Shown in pieces: positions 33,574 through 42,479 of a stretch of 64,000 nt of DNA. A program made the position numbers and the translations under genes. This DNA is from an uncultured bacterium (GTDB taxonomy: Bacteria; Bacteroidota; Bacteroidia; Chitinophagales; Chitinophagaceae). The stretch covers positions 124,001-188,000 of the forward strand of contig CAIKEH010000055.1 of the NCBI GenBank assembly GCA_903826405.1, written 5' to 3'. The notes beneath the pieces were generated by a model. It was not told where the DNA came from, did not search any database, and saw only the letters and a list, made by a program, of their open reading frames with translations. Numbering within the stretch: position 1 is the first letter of the stretch; each line of letters begins with the position of its first letter.

Positions 33574-36500
33574 ATGGACAATTCAAAGCCAGTTATGAAA
33601 GAAAACCATCTCTTCACAAAGGTGAAGACATTTTTCGCCACGGATTGGGCGATCGCGAACAAGACCGCGGTTTATTTGATCACCTTGTTTGTAACGGTCT
33701 GGGGTATCATGCTATTTGTGACCGTTCCCAAGGAGCAATTCCCGGATGTGGTCATCCCGAATATTTATGTGCAGACGGTATATGTCGGGAATTCTCCCAA
33801 GGATATGGAGAACCTCGTCACCCGTCCCATCGAGAAGCAGCTCAAGGGAATCACCGGTGTAAAGGTCTCTAAGGTCACCAGCACCTCACTACAGGATTTC
33901 TCAGCCATCATCATTGAATTCAGTTCAGATGTGAAAACGGATGTCGCATTGCAGAAAGTGAGGGATGCGGTTGATAAATCCAAGCGCGACCTACCGAACG
34001 ACCTGACGCAAGAGCCCGTCGTTCAGGAGATCAGCTTATCTGAGTTTCCCATCATGGCGGTCAATGTTAGTGGTGATTTTGACGGAGTCAAGCTGAAAGA
34101 ATATGCTGATAGGCTTAAGGACAAGATAGAGGAGATGACCGAGATCTCCCGTGTCGACCTTGTTGGTGCACCAGAGCGGGAGATACAGATCAATGTGGAC
34201 CGCTACAAGATGGAAGTTGCCAAAGTAGGGTTTACAGATATCGAGCAGGCCATCCAGCGCGAGAATGCGGATATCTCCGTAGGACTTCTGCAGGTTGGCG
34301 ACCAGAAACGCACACTCCGGGTGAACGGCCAATTTCTCTCTGCCTTCGATCTAAATCAAGTCATTGTCAAGAACATCAGCGGGGCTCCGATCTACCTGCG
34401 TGATCTGGCCGAAATCGTTGATACCGTTAAGGAAAAAGAAAGTTATGCTCGGCTCAACGGTAAAAATGTGGTCACGCTCAGCATCATCAAACGGGCTGGT
34501 GAAAACCTGATCGAGGCTTCTAAAAAGATCAATGGTATTGTCCGCGATATGAAGGCCACTGAATTTCCCAAGGACCTCAATGTGATCATCACGGGTGACC
34601 AATCCATAAAGGCCGGCACTTCATTCAATGAACTGGTCAATTCCATCGTCATCGGTTTTATACTGGTCATACTTGTCCTCATGTTTTTCATGGGAGTCAC
34701 CAACGCCTTCTTCGTGGCCCTCAGTGTGCCCTTGAGCATGTTTCTGGCGTTCATCTTCTTGCCGAGTGCGGAGTTCATCACGGGAAGCAGCGTTTCCCTC
34801 AACTTCATCGTGCTGTTCGCTTTGCTCTTTGGGCTCGGCATCGTGGTGGATGACGCCATTGTGGTGATAGAGAATACACACCGGATTTTTTCCCGAGGAC
34901 AACGAACGATATCGATCGAGAATGCCGCGAGGCAAGCCGCCGGAGAGGTATTCGTTCCCGTTCTGGCAGGCACCCTGACCACGTTGGCACCTTTCATACC
35001 CCTGCTTTTCTGGCCAGGCATCATTGGCAAATTCATGATCTACCTGCCCACGATGCTGATCTTCACGTTGACGGCATCTTTGATCGTGGCTTACATCATG
35101 AACCCTGTTTTCGCAGTGGATTTCATGACCCACACGGAAGATCATCAGGAACCCAAATCAGCTATTTTCCGAAAACCCTTTTTCTGGGCAACGCTCATAC
35201 TGGCAGTCTTGCTCGACATCGCGGGATATTCCAAGGGACTTTCCGGATACCGGTTCTTCGGCAACCTGCTTCTGGTTTTCGTCGCATTGTCCATTTTCAA
35301 CAGATACATCCTCAATGATGCCATTATCGCCTTCGAACAACGCATACTACCTTGGTTGATGTCCGAATACGAGCGTTTATTGCGTTGGTTGCTCAAGGGA
35401 TGGAGACCGGTCTGGCTGTTGACTGCAACTTTTGTTCTGCTGGTCTTCTCTTTCATGTTCTTCGGTATGAGAAAGGTGCCGGTGGTGCTTTTCCCAGCCG
35501 GAGATCCCAACAATATCTTTGTTTACCTGAAACTCCCCGTAGGTACGGATATCCGATATACCGATTCCGTAACCCAACAAATGGAGGCAAAGGTCAACAG
35601 GGTGCTGAACATGGATAACGGGAAGAAGAATGATGTTGTTGAAAGCGTCATAGCCAATGTTGCAGTAGGGGCAAGTGATCCAAACAGCAATGATCGCAGT
35701 ACAAGGCCTGAACGCAGTCGGATACAGGTCACCTTTGTTCCATTCGATGACCGCAAGGGTATCTCCACACGCCCTTACCTGGATTCGATCCGGGCCGTAA
35801 TCAAGGACGTACCCGGATCCGAGATATCCGTGGCACAGGAGAGCAACGGGCCACCCACTCAGCCTCCCATTAATATAGAAGTGAGTGGCGAGAGTTTTGA
35901 GACACTCACGAGCTCAGCCGTAGCCTTAAAAAATTATCTGGACAAAAAGAACATCCCTGGTATCGAAGAACTCAAATTGGATGTTGACCTCACGAATCCG
36001 GAGATCAGGATTACCGTGGACCGGGAACGGGCTCTCACGCAGGGCATCTCCACCGGCCAGATTGGCGTGGAGATCAGGACCGCACTCTTCGGCAAGGAGG
36101 TTTCCAAACTGAAACAGGATGAGGATGAATACAAGATCCAGTTGCGGAACAACTCCTTGCAGCGCAAGACCCTGTCCGATCTGCTGAACATGCGTATCAC
36201 GTACAGGGATTTCACCACCGGCCAGATCAAACAGGTTCCTATAAGTTCAGTCGTTAAGGTGGATCTGAGCAGTACCTATGGCAGTATCCGCCGAAAGAAT
36301 CAGAAGCGTGTGATCACTCTTTATTCTAATGTACTGGTATCGCAAGGATTCACACCACCTGCGGTGAATGCCGAGATCAAGAAGGCGATCGATGAATTCA
36401 AAGAGAAACCCGAAGATGTGTCCATCACTCAGACCGGTGAAGGTGAACAGCAGGCGGAGACAACCGCTTTTCTGGGCAGAGCGTTGATGATCGCTGTTGG

Positions 36501-37170
36501 TCTGATCCTCCTTATTCTCGTGCTTCAATTCAACTCATTCAGCAAAACGGTGATTGTCCTCTCCGAGATCGTGTTCAGCCTCATCGGCGTTTTATTGGGA
36601 TATGCCATCACCAGGAGTACGGCAGCGGTGGTGATGACGGGTATCGGTATCATCGGATTGGCGGGGATCGTGGTCAAAAATGGCATCCTCGTGATCGAGT
36701 TCGCCGATGAGCTCCGGAATAGGGGCATGCGCATTCGTGAAGCGGTCATTGAAGCAGGTAAGACAAGGATCATCCCGGTTTTGCTGACAGCCCTTGCGGC
36801 CATACTGGCCCTCATTCCTTTGGCGGTGGGCTTCAATATCGATTTTATATCCTTGTTCTCCAATTGGAGTCCACATATCTTTTTCGGAGGTGATAATGCC
36901 GTTTTCTGGGCTCCATTGGCATGGACCATCATCTGGGGACTGATATTCGCCTTCATCATGACCCTGATCATGGTGCCCAGCATGTACCTGATCGCTGAAA
37001 GGCTGAAGCGGCCCATGGGTGATTTCTTCAAAGGCAAGTGGGTGTCCATCTTCGGATTAATGGGTCCCTTCTTTTTCATATTGACAGGTATTACTTATCT
37101 GGTTCGCCGACTCATGGGGAAACCCGTTTGGAACGGTCTCATGAAAGACGATGTCCGTCACAAGGGCTGA
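33574..37170 (+). CDS. RND efflux pump, inner-membrane permease
   Basis: Proton-driven pump of the second RND system, 1198 residues from the ATG at 33574. The frame also offers a GTG at 33538 overlapping the adaptor stop. The proton-relay residues of AcrB-type pumps are intact: the Asp pair in GIVVDDAIVVIEN (34849-34854) and Lys in GIVVKNGILVIEF (36676-36678). The protein is about 150 residues longer than AcrB. The excess lies in an insertion after the first TM block (about 35140-35400), which adds two hydrophobic segments (FFWATLILAVLLDIAGYSKG; FFGNLLLVFVALSIFNRYIL), and in a longer C-terminal membrane segment. Such enlarged pumps occur in Bacteroidota. The substrate is unknown; it may be an inducer of the TetR protein. 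Confidence 0.95.
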   Translation: MDNSKPVMKENHLFTKVKTFFATDWAIANKTAVYLITLFVTVWGIMLFVTVPKEQFPDVVIPNIYVQTVYVGNSPKDMENLVTRPIEKQLKGITGVKVSKVTSTSLQDFSAIIIEFSSDVKTDVALQKVRDAVDKSKRDLPNDLTQEPVVQEISLSEFPIMAVNVSGDFDGVKLKEYADRLKDKIEEMTEISRVDLVGAPEREIQINVDRYKMEVAKVGFTDIEQAIQRENADISVGLLQVGDQKRTLRVNGQFLSAFDLNQVIVKNISGAPIYLRDLAEIVDTVKEKESYARLNGKNVVTLSIIKRAGENLIEASKKINGIVRDMKATEFPKDLNVIITGDQSIKAGTSFNELVNSIVIGFILVILVLMFFMGVTNAFFVALSVPLSMFLAFIFLPSAEFITGSSVSLNFIVLFALLFGLGIVVDDAIVVIENTHRIFSRGQRTISIENAARQAAGEVFVPVLAGTLTTLAPFIPLLFWPGIIGKFMIYLPTMLIFTLTASLIVAYIMNPVFAVDFMTHTEDHQEPKSAIFRKPFFWATLILAVLLDIAGYSKGLSGYRFFGNLLLVFVALSIFNRYILNDAIIAFEQRILPWLMSEYERLLRWLLKGWRPVWLLTATFVLLVFSFMFFGMRKVPVVLFPAGDPNNIFVYLKLPVGTDIRYTDSVTQQMEAKVNRVLNMDNGKKNDVVESVIANVAVGASDPNSNDRSTRPERSRIQVTFVPFDDRKGISTRPYLDSIRAVIKDVPGSEISVAQESNGPPTQPPINIEVSGESFETLTSSAVALKNYLDKKNIPGIEELKLDVDLTNPEIRITVDRERALTQGISTGQIGVEIRTALFGKEVSKLKQDEDEYKIQLRNNSLQRKTLSDLLNMRITYRDFTTGQIKQVPISSVVKVDLSSTYGSIRRKNQKRVITLYSNVLVSQGFTPPAVNAEIKKAIDEFKEKPEDVSITQTGEGEQQAETTAFLGRALMIAVGLILLILVLQFNSFSKTVIVLSEIVFSLIGVLLGYAITRSTAAVVMTGIGIIGLAGIVVKNGILVIEFADELRNRGMRIREAVIEAGKTRIIPVLLTALAAILALIPLAVGFNIDFISLFSNWSPHIFFGGDNAVFWAPLAWTIIWGLIFAFIMTLIMVPSMYLIAERLKRPMGDFFKGKWVSIFGLMGPFFFILTGITYLVRRLMGKPVWNGLMKDDVRHKG

Positions 37171-37225
37171 TGAAGGCCAATGACTCAAGTGCACAGGCCC
37201 TCAAGACCCGAGCCCAGTGCATGCA

Positions 37226-37253
37226 AAAAAGAACCGGCAACTTTCGCTGCCGG
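37226..37253 (-). terminator. Intrinsic terminator on the minus strand
   Basis: CCGGCA (37234-37239) pairs with TGCCGG (37248-37253). On the minus strand the stem is followed by TTCTTTTTT. On the plus strand there is no T-run, so it does not serve the RND operon. No minus-strand protein gene ends here. Confidence 0.55.
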
Positions 37254-37551
37254 CCAAACTGAAACCGTCCGAGTAAATATGTTGAAACTGTGTCTTCTTA
37301 TTGGGATGTGTTCGGTAAATGGCCTTTCATCATTTCCGTGCAGTAAAGGTACTGACTGCTTTTTCTGACTGCAAACCATCCGGCGAAGCCCAGAGCCCAT
37401 TCGTCGAAAACGGGGTGGATTTTGGGTCGAATGGGTTGGAGCGGGGCCTTCAGCCGATCGCAAGACGGCAGTTTCCTGCTTTTGAGTAACCGTACAGGGG
37501 TGTGCTTTTTGACCCATCAAAAGGGGCCAACTAATCTTCCACCCTTGCGAT
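37226..37551 (-). ncRNA. Candidate structured non-coding RNA (family unknown)
   Basis: Read on the minus strand the region begins with the 8-bp closing arms described for the intergenic stretch, continues through two further hairpins and ends in a terminator hairpin (CCGGCA/TGCCGG) followed by TTCTTTTTT. That order fits an independent RNA of about 330 nt. I checked by eye for the conserved cores of RNase P RNA, SRP RNA and tmRNA and did not find them. A 6S-like RNA remains possible. The -7 element upstream is only a near match (AAATTTTG on the minus strand around 37562-37576). Strand and ends are uncertain. Confidence 0.3.
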
Positions 37552-37586
37552 TTTGTCCTTAAATTCGCCAAAATTTCAGCAGATCC

Positions 37587-39431
37587 ATGAACAGGAATGA
37601 AGAAGTCTTACAGGATGTGGTGATCAAATTCGCTGGCGATAGCGGCGATGGTATGCAGCTCACCGGAAGCCAGTTTACGAACAACACCGCACTGCTTGGG
37701 ATCGATCTGGCCACTTTCCCCGATTTCCCTGCTGAGATACGTGCCCCTCAAGGGACCCTTGCAGGAGTTTCCGGCTTCCAACTTCGTTTTTCCAGCAATC
37801 CCATCTTCACTCCCGGAGATGAGTGTGACGTGCTGGTGGCCATGAATGCAGCGGCATTGAAATCCAACATGAAGGCGATGAAGAAGGGGGCTAAGATCAT
37901 CGCCAATACCGACGGTTTTGATGCGAAGAATCTCAGGTTGGCCAATTATGCTGAGGGTGACAACCCGCTCGAAAACGGCAGTTTGGAAGGTTATGAGGTG
38001 ATCAAAATGGATGTGACCAGAATGACCCGTGAGGCGTTGAAGGACATTCAGATGGGGACCAAGGAAAAAGACCGAGCCAAGAACATGTTCGTGCTCGGAT
38101 TCCTCTATTGGATGTTCAGTCGGGATATGGATAGCACCTTGAACTTCCTGCGTGAGAAATTCGGTAAGAAGGACGAGATCCTGAATAGCAATATAAAGGC
38201 ACTGCAGGCCGGGTACAATTTCGCAGATACCCTCGAAACATCCTCAAGCCGGTACAAGGTCGAAAAGGCAAAGATGGAATCCGGAACATACCGCTCCGTG
38301 ATGGGAAACCAGGCTCTATCATATGGTCTGATCGCAGCATCACAGAAAAGCGGATTGCCCCTTTTCCTCGGATCCTATCCGATCACTCCCGCGTCCGACA
38401 TTCTGCATGACCTGAGCAAATACAAGACTTTCGGCGTTCGAACCTTTCAAGCAGAAGATGAGATCGCGGGCATTGGCTCTGCGATAGGCGCAAGCTATGG
38501 TGGTTCCCTGGGTATAACAACTACCTCCGGACCGGGCATTGCCTTGAAGTCTGAAGCTATCGGGCTGGCCGTGATGCTGGAGATCCCACTGGTGGTGATC
38601 GATGTGCAACGTGGCGGACCTTCAACCGGCCTGCCTACCAAGACAGAGCAGAGCGATCTTATGCAAGCTTATTATGGACGTAATGGGGAGAGTCCTCTGC
38701 CCATCATATCCGCTTCCACCCCAAGTGATTGTTTTGAAGTGGCATTCGAAGCCTGTCGAATCGCGGTTCAACATATGACTCCGGTTTTCCTGCTTACCGA
38801 TGGATATATTGCGAATGGAGCGGAGCCTTGGAAATTCCCCCAAGCAGCTGATATACCTTCCATTGAAGTGAAGTTCAAAAAAGAACTATCGGAAGATGAG
38901 CCGGTTTTCCAACCCTATCGCCGGGATGAGAAACTGGCGCGTCCCTGGGCCTTACCCGGTACGCCCGGACTTGAACATCGAATTGGTGGATTGGAGAAGC
39001 AAGATATCACCGGTAATATCAGTTACGAATCCGAGAACCATGAGAAGATGGTGAAGATCCGTCAGGCGAAAGTGGATGACCTTGCGAATTTCCTACCCGA
39101 ACAGAAGCTCGATAGCGGACCTGAAAAAGGGAAAGTATTGGTCATAGGGTGGGGAAGTACATACGGCGCCATCAAAAGTGCTTGCACAGAATTACAAGAA
39201 GCAGGTTACTCCATCTCACATGCGCACCTTCGGTATGTTCGCCCCTTCCCAAAGAACCTGGGCGTCATCATCAAGCGCTTCGAGAAGGTGGTTGTTCCGG
39301 AGATCAATAATGGCCAGTTGGTCCGTATACTTCGAGACCAATATTTTGTTGATGCCATTCCCTATAACAAGATCAAAGGCACTCCGATCACTAAAACAGA
39401 ACTCGTCGCTGAATTGAAGAAGTACGTCTAG
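37587..39431 (+). CDS. korA: 2-oxoacid:acceptor oxidoreductase, alpha subunit (gamma-alpha fusion)
   Basis: Alpha subunit of a 2-oxoglutarate/2-oxoacid:ferredoxin oxidoreductase, 614 residues. The N-terminal 190 residues are the fused gamma domain (VVIKFAGDSGDGMQLTGSQF, PAEIRAPQG). Then follows the alpha domain with SYPITPASDILHDLSKY, FQAEDEIAGIGSAIGASYGG, TTTSGPGIALKSEAIGLA and DVQRGGPSTGLPTKTEQSDL, and the C-terminal domain with GWGSTYGAIKSA and HLRYVRPFP. The beta subunit, which carries the TPP- and Fe-S-binding part and usually follows directly, is absent: the next gene is on the other strand. A partner must be encoded elsewhere or be lost. A 128-bp spacer follows the stop. Confidence 0.95.
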   Translation: MNRNEEVLQDVVIKFAGDSGDGMQLTGSQFTNNTALLGIDLATFPDFPAEIRAPQGTLAGVSGFQLRFSSNPIFTPGDECDVLVAMNAAALKSNMKAMKKGAKIIANTDGFDAKNLRLANYAEGDNPLENGSLEGYEVIKMDVTRMTREALKDIQMGTKEKDRAKNMFVLGFLYWMFSRDMDSTLNFLREKFGKKDEILNSNIKALQAGYNFADTLETSSSRYKVEKAKMESGTYRSVMGNQALSYGLIAASQKSGLPLFLGSYPITPASDILHDLSKYKTFGVRTFQAEDEIAGIGSAIGASYGGSLGITTTSGPGIALKSEAIGLAVMLEIPLVVIDVQRGGPSTGLPTKTEQSDLMQAYYGRNGESPLPIISASTPSDCFEVAFEACRIAVQHMTPVFLLTDGYIANGAEPWKFPQAADIPSIEVKFKKELSEDEPVFQPYRRDEKLARPWALPGTPGLEHRIGGLEKQDITGNISYESENHEKMVKIRQAKVDDLANFLPEQKLDSGPEKGKVLVIGWGSTYGAIKSACTELQEAGYSISHAHLRYVRPFPKNLGVIIKRFEKVVVPEINNGQLVRILRDQYFVDAIPYNKIKGTPITKTELVAELKKYV

Positions 39432-39556
39432 GGGTTCCGGATTATGTTGTTGGTAGGCGCTGATTTTTGGAATTCAGAATCATACTTGGATTGTTTTAGG
39501 GTACAAATACAATCTCCGATCATTTCAAGTCGGGTTGAGTGATCTGCCTGGGGTCG

Positions 39557-41230
39557 TTATTCCTTAAAAATATATTCACCGGAACGTGGTTTTGCAGCCA
39601 CTTTGACCCTGTAAGGTTTGAGTACAGGGAATCCGGGAACCGAGTCAATAATATCCACTTTCAGGTGATGAACATCTTCGTAGTAATCCTTAAGGGCATG
39701 GATGCGTGTTCCAATGAGTAATATTTTCTCGTTTTTTGGCATCTCTTCCATGAGGTTTTTTATACCCATTCTATCCATTATGACCGGATAGGTGTGAGTA
39801 AAAATTAGTGGCTGGTGAAGCAAATTTCCGAGAGGGTGTTTTTCGGGTGTATACCCAATGGGGTATTTTTTGATAGGAAAGTCAGTGGAAGCGTTGATAA
39901 AAAGGGTTGAGCTGTTTTTTTGGAGTTCAGCCAGAATGGAATCTGTCCTAACCATCTCTATCTGGTTATACGATATATTCGAATATAAGCGAATAGTAAG
40001 CCAGAGCATGGAGGGTAGCATGAGTAGTATGGCAACAAATGTCCGTTTCCTATTATTGGTATTCTCGGGTGTTTCTTCATATAAAAGGAGGACTGAAATG
40101 AAAGCAAATCCGAGCATGGTCGTGGTCATGCCTTGTGTTATTTTGAAGAAGGACATGAGTATCAAAAAGATAATCAAAGGAACTGAAATGGCGATCATCC
40201 ATTTTTTTGCAACGCTCCAACCGGACTGTACGATCAGCAATGCTAGTATTGTAAATACTGCCAACCATCCCGCTCTTTCATTAATGAACAACCAATATGA
40301 TTTGGACAGGAAATGCTTCTTGTTCAAATGAATGTCGCGTTGGCTTGATGCAAAAACCTCCAATGTATTTTCATTTACCCAAGCCGTATCGTATATGAAA
40401 GAATTTCCCAAGAGTTCTTGTTTGTATCCCCTTAGGCCGTTTTGAATATGGGGATGGTTGTAATAGGAGAACAATGCATTCCTGAACCGCTCTTCCTTAT
40501 TCCAATCCGGAGAATATTTTTGATATGCCAGATATTGAATCCATGTCAAGGTGGATAAGATTAACCATATTGCTGCCTGTTTCATCATGAATTTCCCCCA
40601 TTCCAACGGAGGGAAAAGTACCATGAACAGCCAGACCACCATAATGCCTATCCAAACGGTGGTGTGTAACCTGAGCAATGATGCAATAACGATAAGCATA
40701 AAACTGAGGAACTGGACGGCCTTCCTTGTTTTGTCCTTGAAGTACAGATGACTCCTGCCATAGATTATGAGCAGTCCCATTTGACCGGAAATTGCCGCAA
40801 TGAGTGATGTCCTTGAAAAGTCGAGATTAATCAGGGGAGGGGCCTCTATGAGTAAAAATAGCAGAACGATGATGGTCATTGACAATTTGCTTCGTACATG
40901 CAGGCTCAATATGATGAAACATAAAAAAGTAAAAGATGTAAGCTGTACTAAAACAAGTGAAATGGTGTACCAGTTGAGCATGTGCCCAATGCTGAAAAGT
41001 TTTGCAATGGGCCATGCAAATAGGAAGTGCATTCCATAATTATAGTGCAGGAAGTAGGTGGGGTTATTCCCATATTCACCTGCAAGCCTATATAGAAAAT
41101 AGATATCATCCTCCGAATCCAAACATACGGAACCTGTGATCAAAAGGATGGCAAAAAGAAACGATGCAATCCCAAGCGAAAGCCAGAGTGTAAACCTGGT
41201 TTTTCTATTAGAGGGGTGCACTTGGATCAT
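39557..41230 (-). CDS. Polytopic membrane protein, GT-C glycosyltransferase-like
   Basis: The 557-residue product has about 10-12 TM helices: TM1 at 14-35, then an extracytoplasmic loop with an acidic cluster (VCLDSEDDIYFLYR), further helices to about residue 410, and a soluble C-terminal domain of about 150 residues (FINASTDFPIKKYPIGYTPE, EKILLIGTRIHALKDYYED). An acidic motif in the first loop plus many helices and a soluble tail is the layout of GT-C glycosyltransferases using lipid-linked sugars, but I see no diagnostic family motif. Its start overlaps the stop of the upstream oxidoreductase by one base (TAATG), indicating coupled translation. The gene is clearly AT-richer than its neighbours, which may mean recent acquisition. 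Confidence 0.6.
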   Translation of the reverse strand: MIQVHPSNRKTRFTLWLSLGIASFLFAILLITGSVCLDSEDDIYFLYRLAGEYGNNPTYFLHYNYGMHFLFAWPIAKLFSIGHMLNWYTISLVLVQLTSFTFLCFIILSLHVRSKLSMTIIVLLFLLIEAPPLINLDFSRTSLIAAISGQMGLLIIYGRSHLYFKDKTRKAVQFLSFMLIVIASLLRLHTTVWIGIMVVWLFMVLFPPLEWGKFMMKQAAIWLILSTLTWIQYLAYQKYSPDWNKEERFRNALFSYYNHPHIQNGLRGYKQELLGNSFIYDTAWVNENTLEVFASSQRDIHLNKKHFLSKSYWLFINERAGWLAVFTILALLIVQSGWSVAKKWMIAISVPLIIFLILMSFFKITQGMTTTMLGFAFISVLLLYEETPENTNNRKRTFVAILLMLPSMLWLTIRLYSNISYNQIEMVRTDSILAELQKNSSTLFINASTDFPIKKYPIGYTPEKHPLGNLLHQPLIFTHTYPVIMDRMGIKNLMEEMPKNEKILLIGTRIHALKDYYEDVHHLKVDIIDSVPGFPVLKPYRVKVAAKPRSGEYIFKE

Positions 41231-42426
41231 TATCCGTTAAATGTCTTCTCTATGATTTTTCCTGTTATTTTGTTTTTCAGAATAACTTTCTTGGCTCCGT
41301 AGTGGGTCAACTCCTCTTTTACCAAGTAATGCTCATTGTCGTATTCCGTGAGGTGGCTGTCTTTGGAGACACCTACACGGCCACGCCAAACATCGAGTTG
41401 AACGGGTTCCCAGAGTTTGGTCTTGGCCGACTTGTACGCGGCATCGAGGACGGCGTTCACGACATAGCCGTCATAAAATGTTTCTCTTGGTGCCGTCTTG
41501 TTCTCGATACAGTTGAACATCTCAGCGAACATATGGTTGTAACCGAGTTCGTTAAGTTCATCACCAACTGGGAACAGCCAGCCGGAATTGCTCTCGGCTT
41601 TTTCGGCAATGTAGTCCGAACCTTTTCCGGTGGTGAACATCTCGAAGCCTGTGCGGAGGAAACTGTTCACCCAGATGGTGCCTTCGGTGCCCATGACCTC
41701 GTCACGTAAGTCGAGTCCACCACGGAATGTCCAACTCACTTCGAATTGTGCAATGGCCCCGTTCTCGTACTTCACCAATCCAATGGCATGATCTTCTGCA
41801 TCGATGGGTTTCACCTGCGTATCGGCCCAGCACATGACCTCAATCGGTTTGATGTCCTTGCCGATGTAGCTTCTGGTGATCTCCACGCAATGGCAGCCCA
41901 AGTCTAGTATGCAACCGCCTCCGGCTTGCTCAATATCCCAGAACCAATCGCTATGGGGCCCAGGGTGAGTCTCACGGGATTTGGCCCAGAGGATACGACC
42001 GAGAGAACCTTTACGCACGCTGTCGTGTGCTTTGATGAATTTGGGCGTATATACGAGGTCCTCAAGGTACCCATTGAATATGCCCGCCTTTTCCACGGCC
42101 TCAAGCATCCGTTTGGCCTCTGCCGCATTACGACCAAGGGGTTTTGTGGTGATCACTGATTTTTTGTGTTTGCAGCAGAGCATGACCGCCGCTTCGTGCA
42201 GGTTGTTGGGCAGTGAGATGCATACGACATCCACATCAGGATGGGCTATGGACTCTTCCATTTCCGTGGTCCAGTGAGTGCAACCATAGTCGGAAGCGAA
42301 TTTTTTGGCGCTTTCTTCACGCCTGGAGAAAACAGAAACTATTTTGTCTTTACTGCGAAGACCCTGGATGGAGTCTGCATAGAAACGGCCAATGAAGCCG
42401 GAGCCGAGCATGGATAAGCGTAACAT
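41230..42426 (-). CDS. Gfo/Idh/MocA-family NAD(P)-dependent oxidoreductase
   Basis: Sugar- or cyclitol-type dehydrogenase of 398 residues. The Rossmann motif is MLGSGFIGRFYADS near the N-terminus. It is followed by DVVCISLPNNLHEAAVMLC and the family signature TTKPLGRNAAEAKRMLEAVE, where the Lys is catalytic, and by a C-terminal alpha/beta domain containing GGCILDLGCHCVEITRSYIG with the expected conserved His. The substrate is unknown. It lies downstream of a NupG-type permease gene, and the coupled GT-C-like gene follows. Both neighbours suggest carbohydrate or nucleoside metabolism, but this is inference. Confidence 0.92.
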   Translation of the reverse strand: MLRLSMLGSGFIGRFYADSIQGLRSKDKIVSVFSRREESAKKFASDYGCTHWTTEMEESIAHPDVDVVCISLPNNLHEAAVMLCCKHKKSVITTKPLGRNAAEAKRMLEAVEKAGIFNGYLEDLVYTPKFIKAHDSVRKGSLGRILWAKSRETHPGPHSDWFWDIEQAGGGCILDLGCHCVEITRSYIGKDIKPIEVMCWADTQVKPIDAEDHAIGLVKYENGAIAQFEVSWTFRGGLDLRDEVMGTEGTIWVNSFLRTGFEMFTTGKGSDYIAEKAESNSGWLFPVGDELNELGYNHMFAEMFNCIENKTAPRETFYDGYVVNAVLDAAYKSAKTKLWEPVQLDVWRGRVGVSKDSHLTEYDNEHYLVKEELTHYGAKKVILKNKITGKIIEKTFNG

Positions 42427-42479
42427 GGTATTCGTTCTATTGGTTTTTGTGTTAATTAAATAATTTTCTTATTTCCTAG

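Larger units (their letters stand above)
37171..37586. other. 416-bp structured intergenic region before korA
   Basis: No protein gene fits here; a 128-codon minus-strand frame at 37185-37571 runs through the terminator hairpin and is compositionally odd. The sequence is unusually rich in inverted repeats. ATCGCAAG (37457-37464) and CTTGCGAT (37544-37551) are 8-bp arms enclosing 79 bases. Inside is TTTTGA-CCCA-TCAAAA. CCCATTCG and CGAATGGG form another 8-bp stem around 37387-37434. A terminator-like hairpin oriented to the minus strand lies at 37226-37253. Confidence 0.6.

Noticed and set aside
37185-37571. 128-codon minus-strand open frame before korA
   Set aside because: It runs through a terminator hairpin and has an Arg/Ser/His-rich, unstructured look; the region is better read as non-coding.
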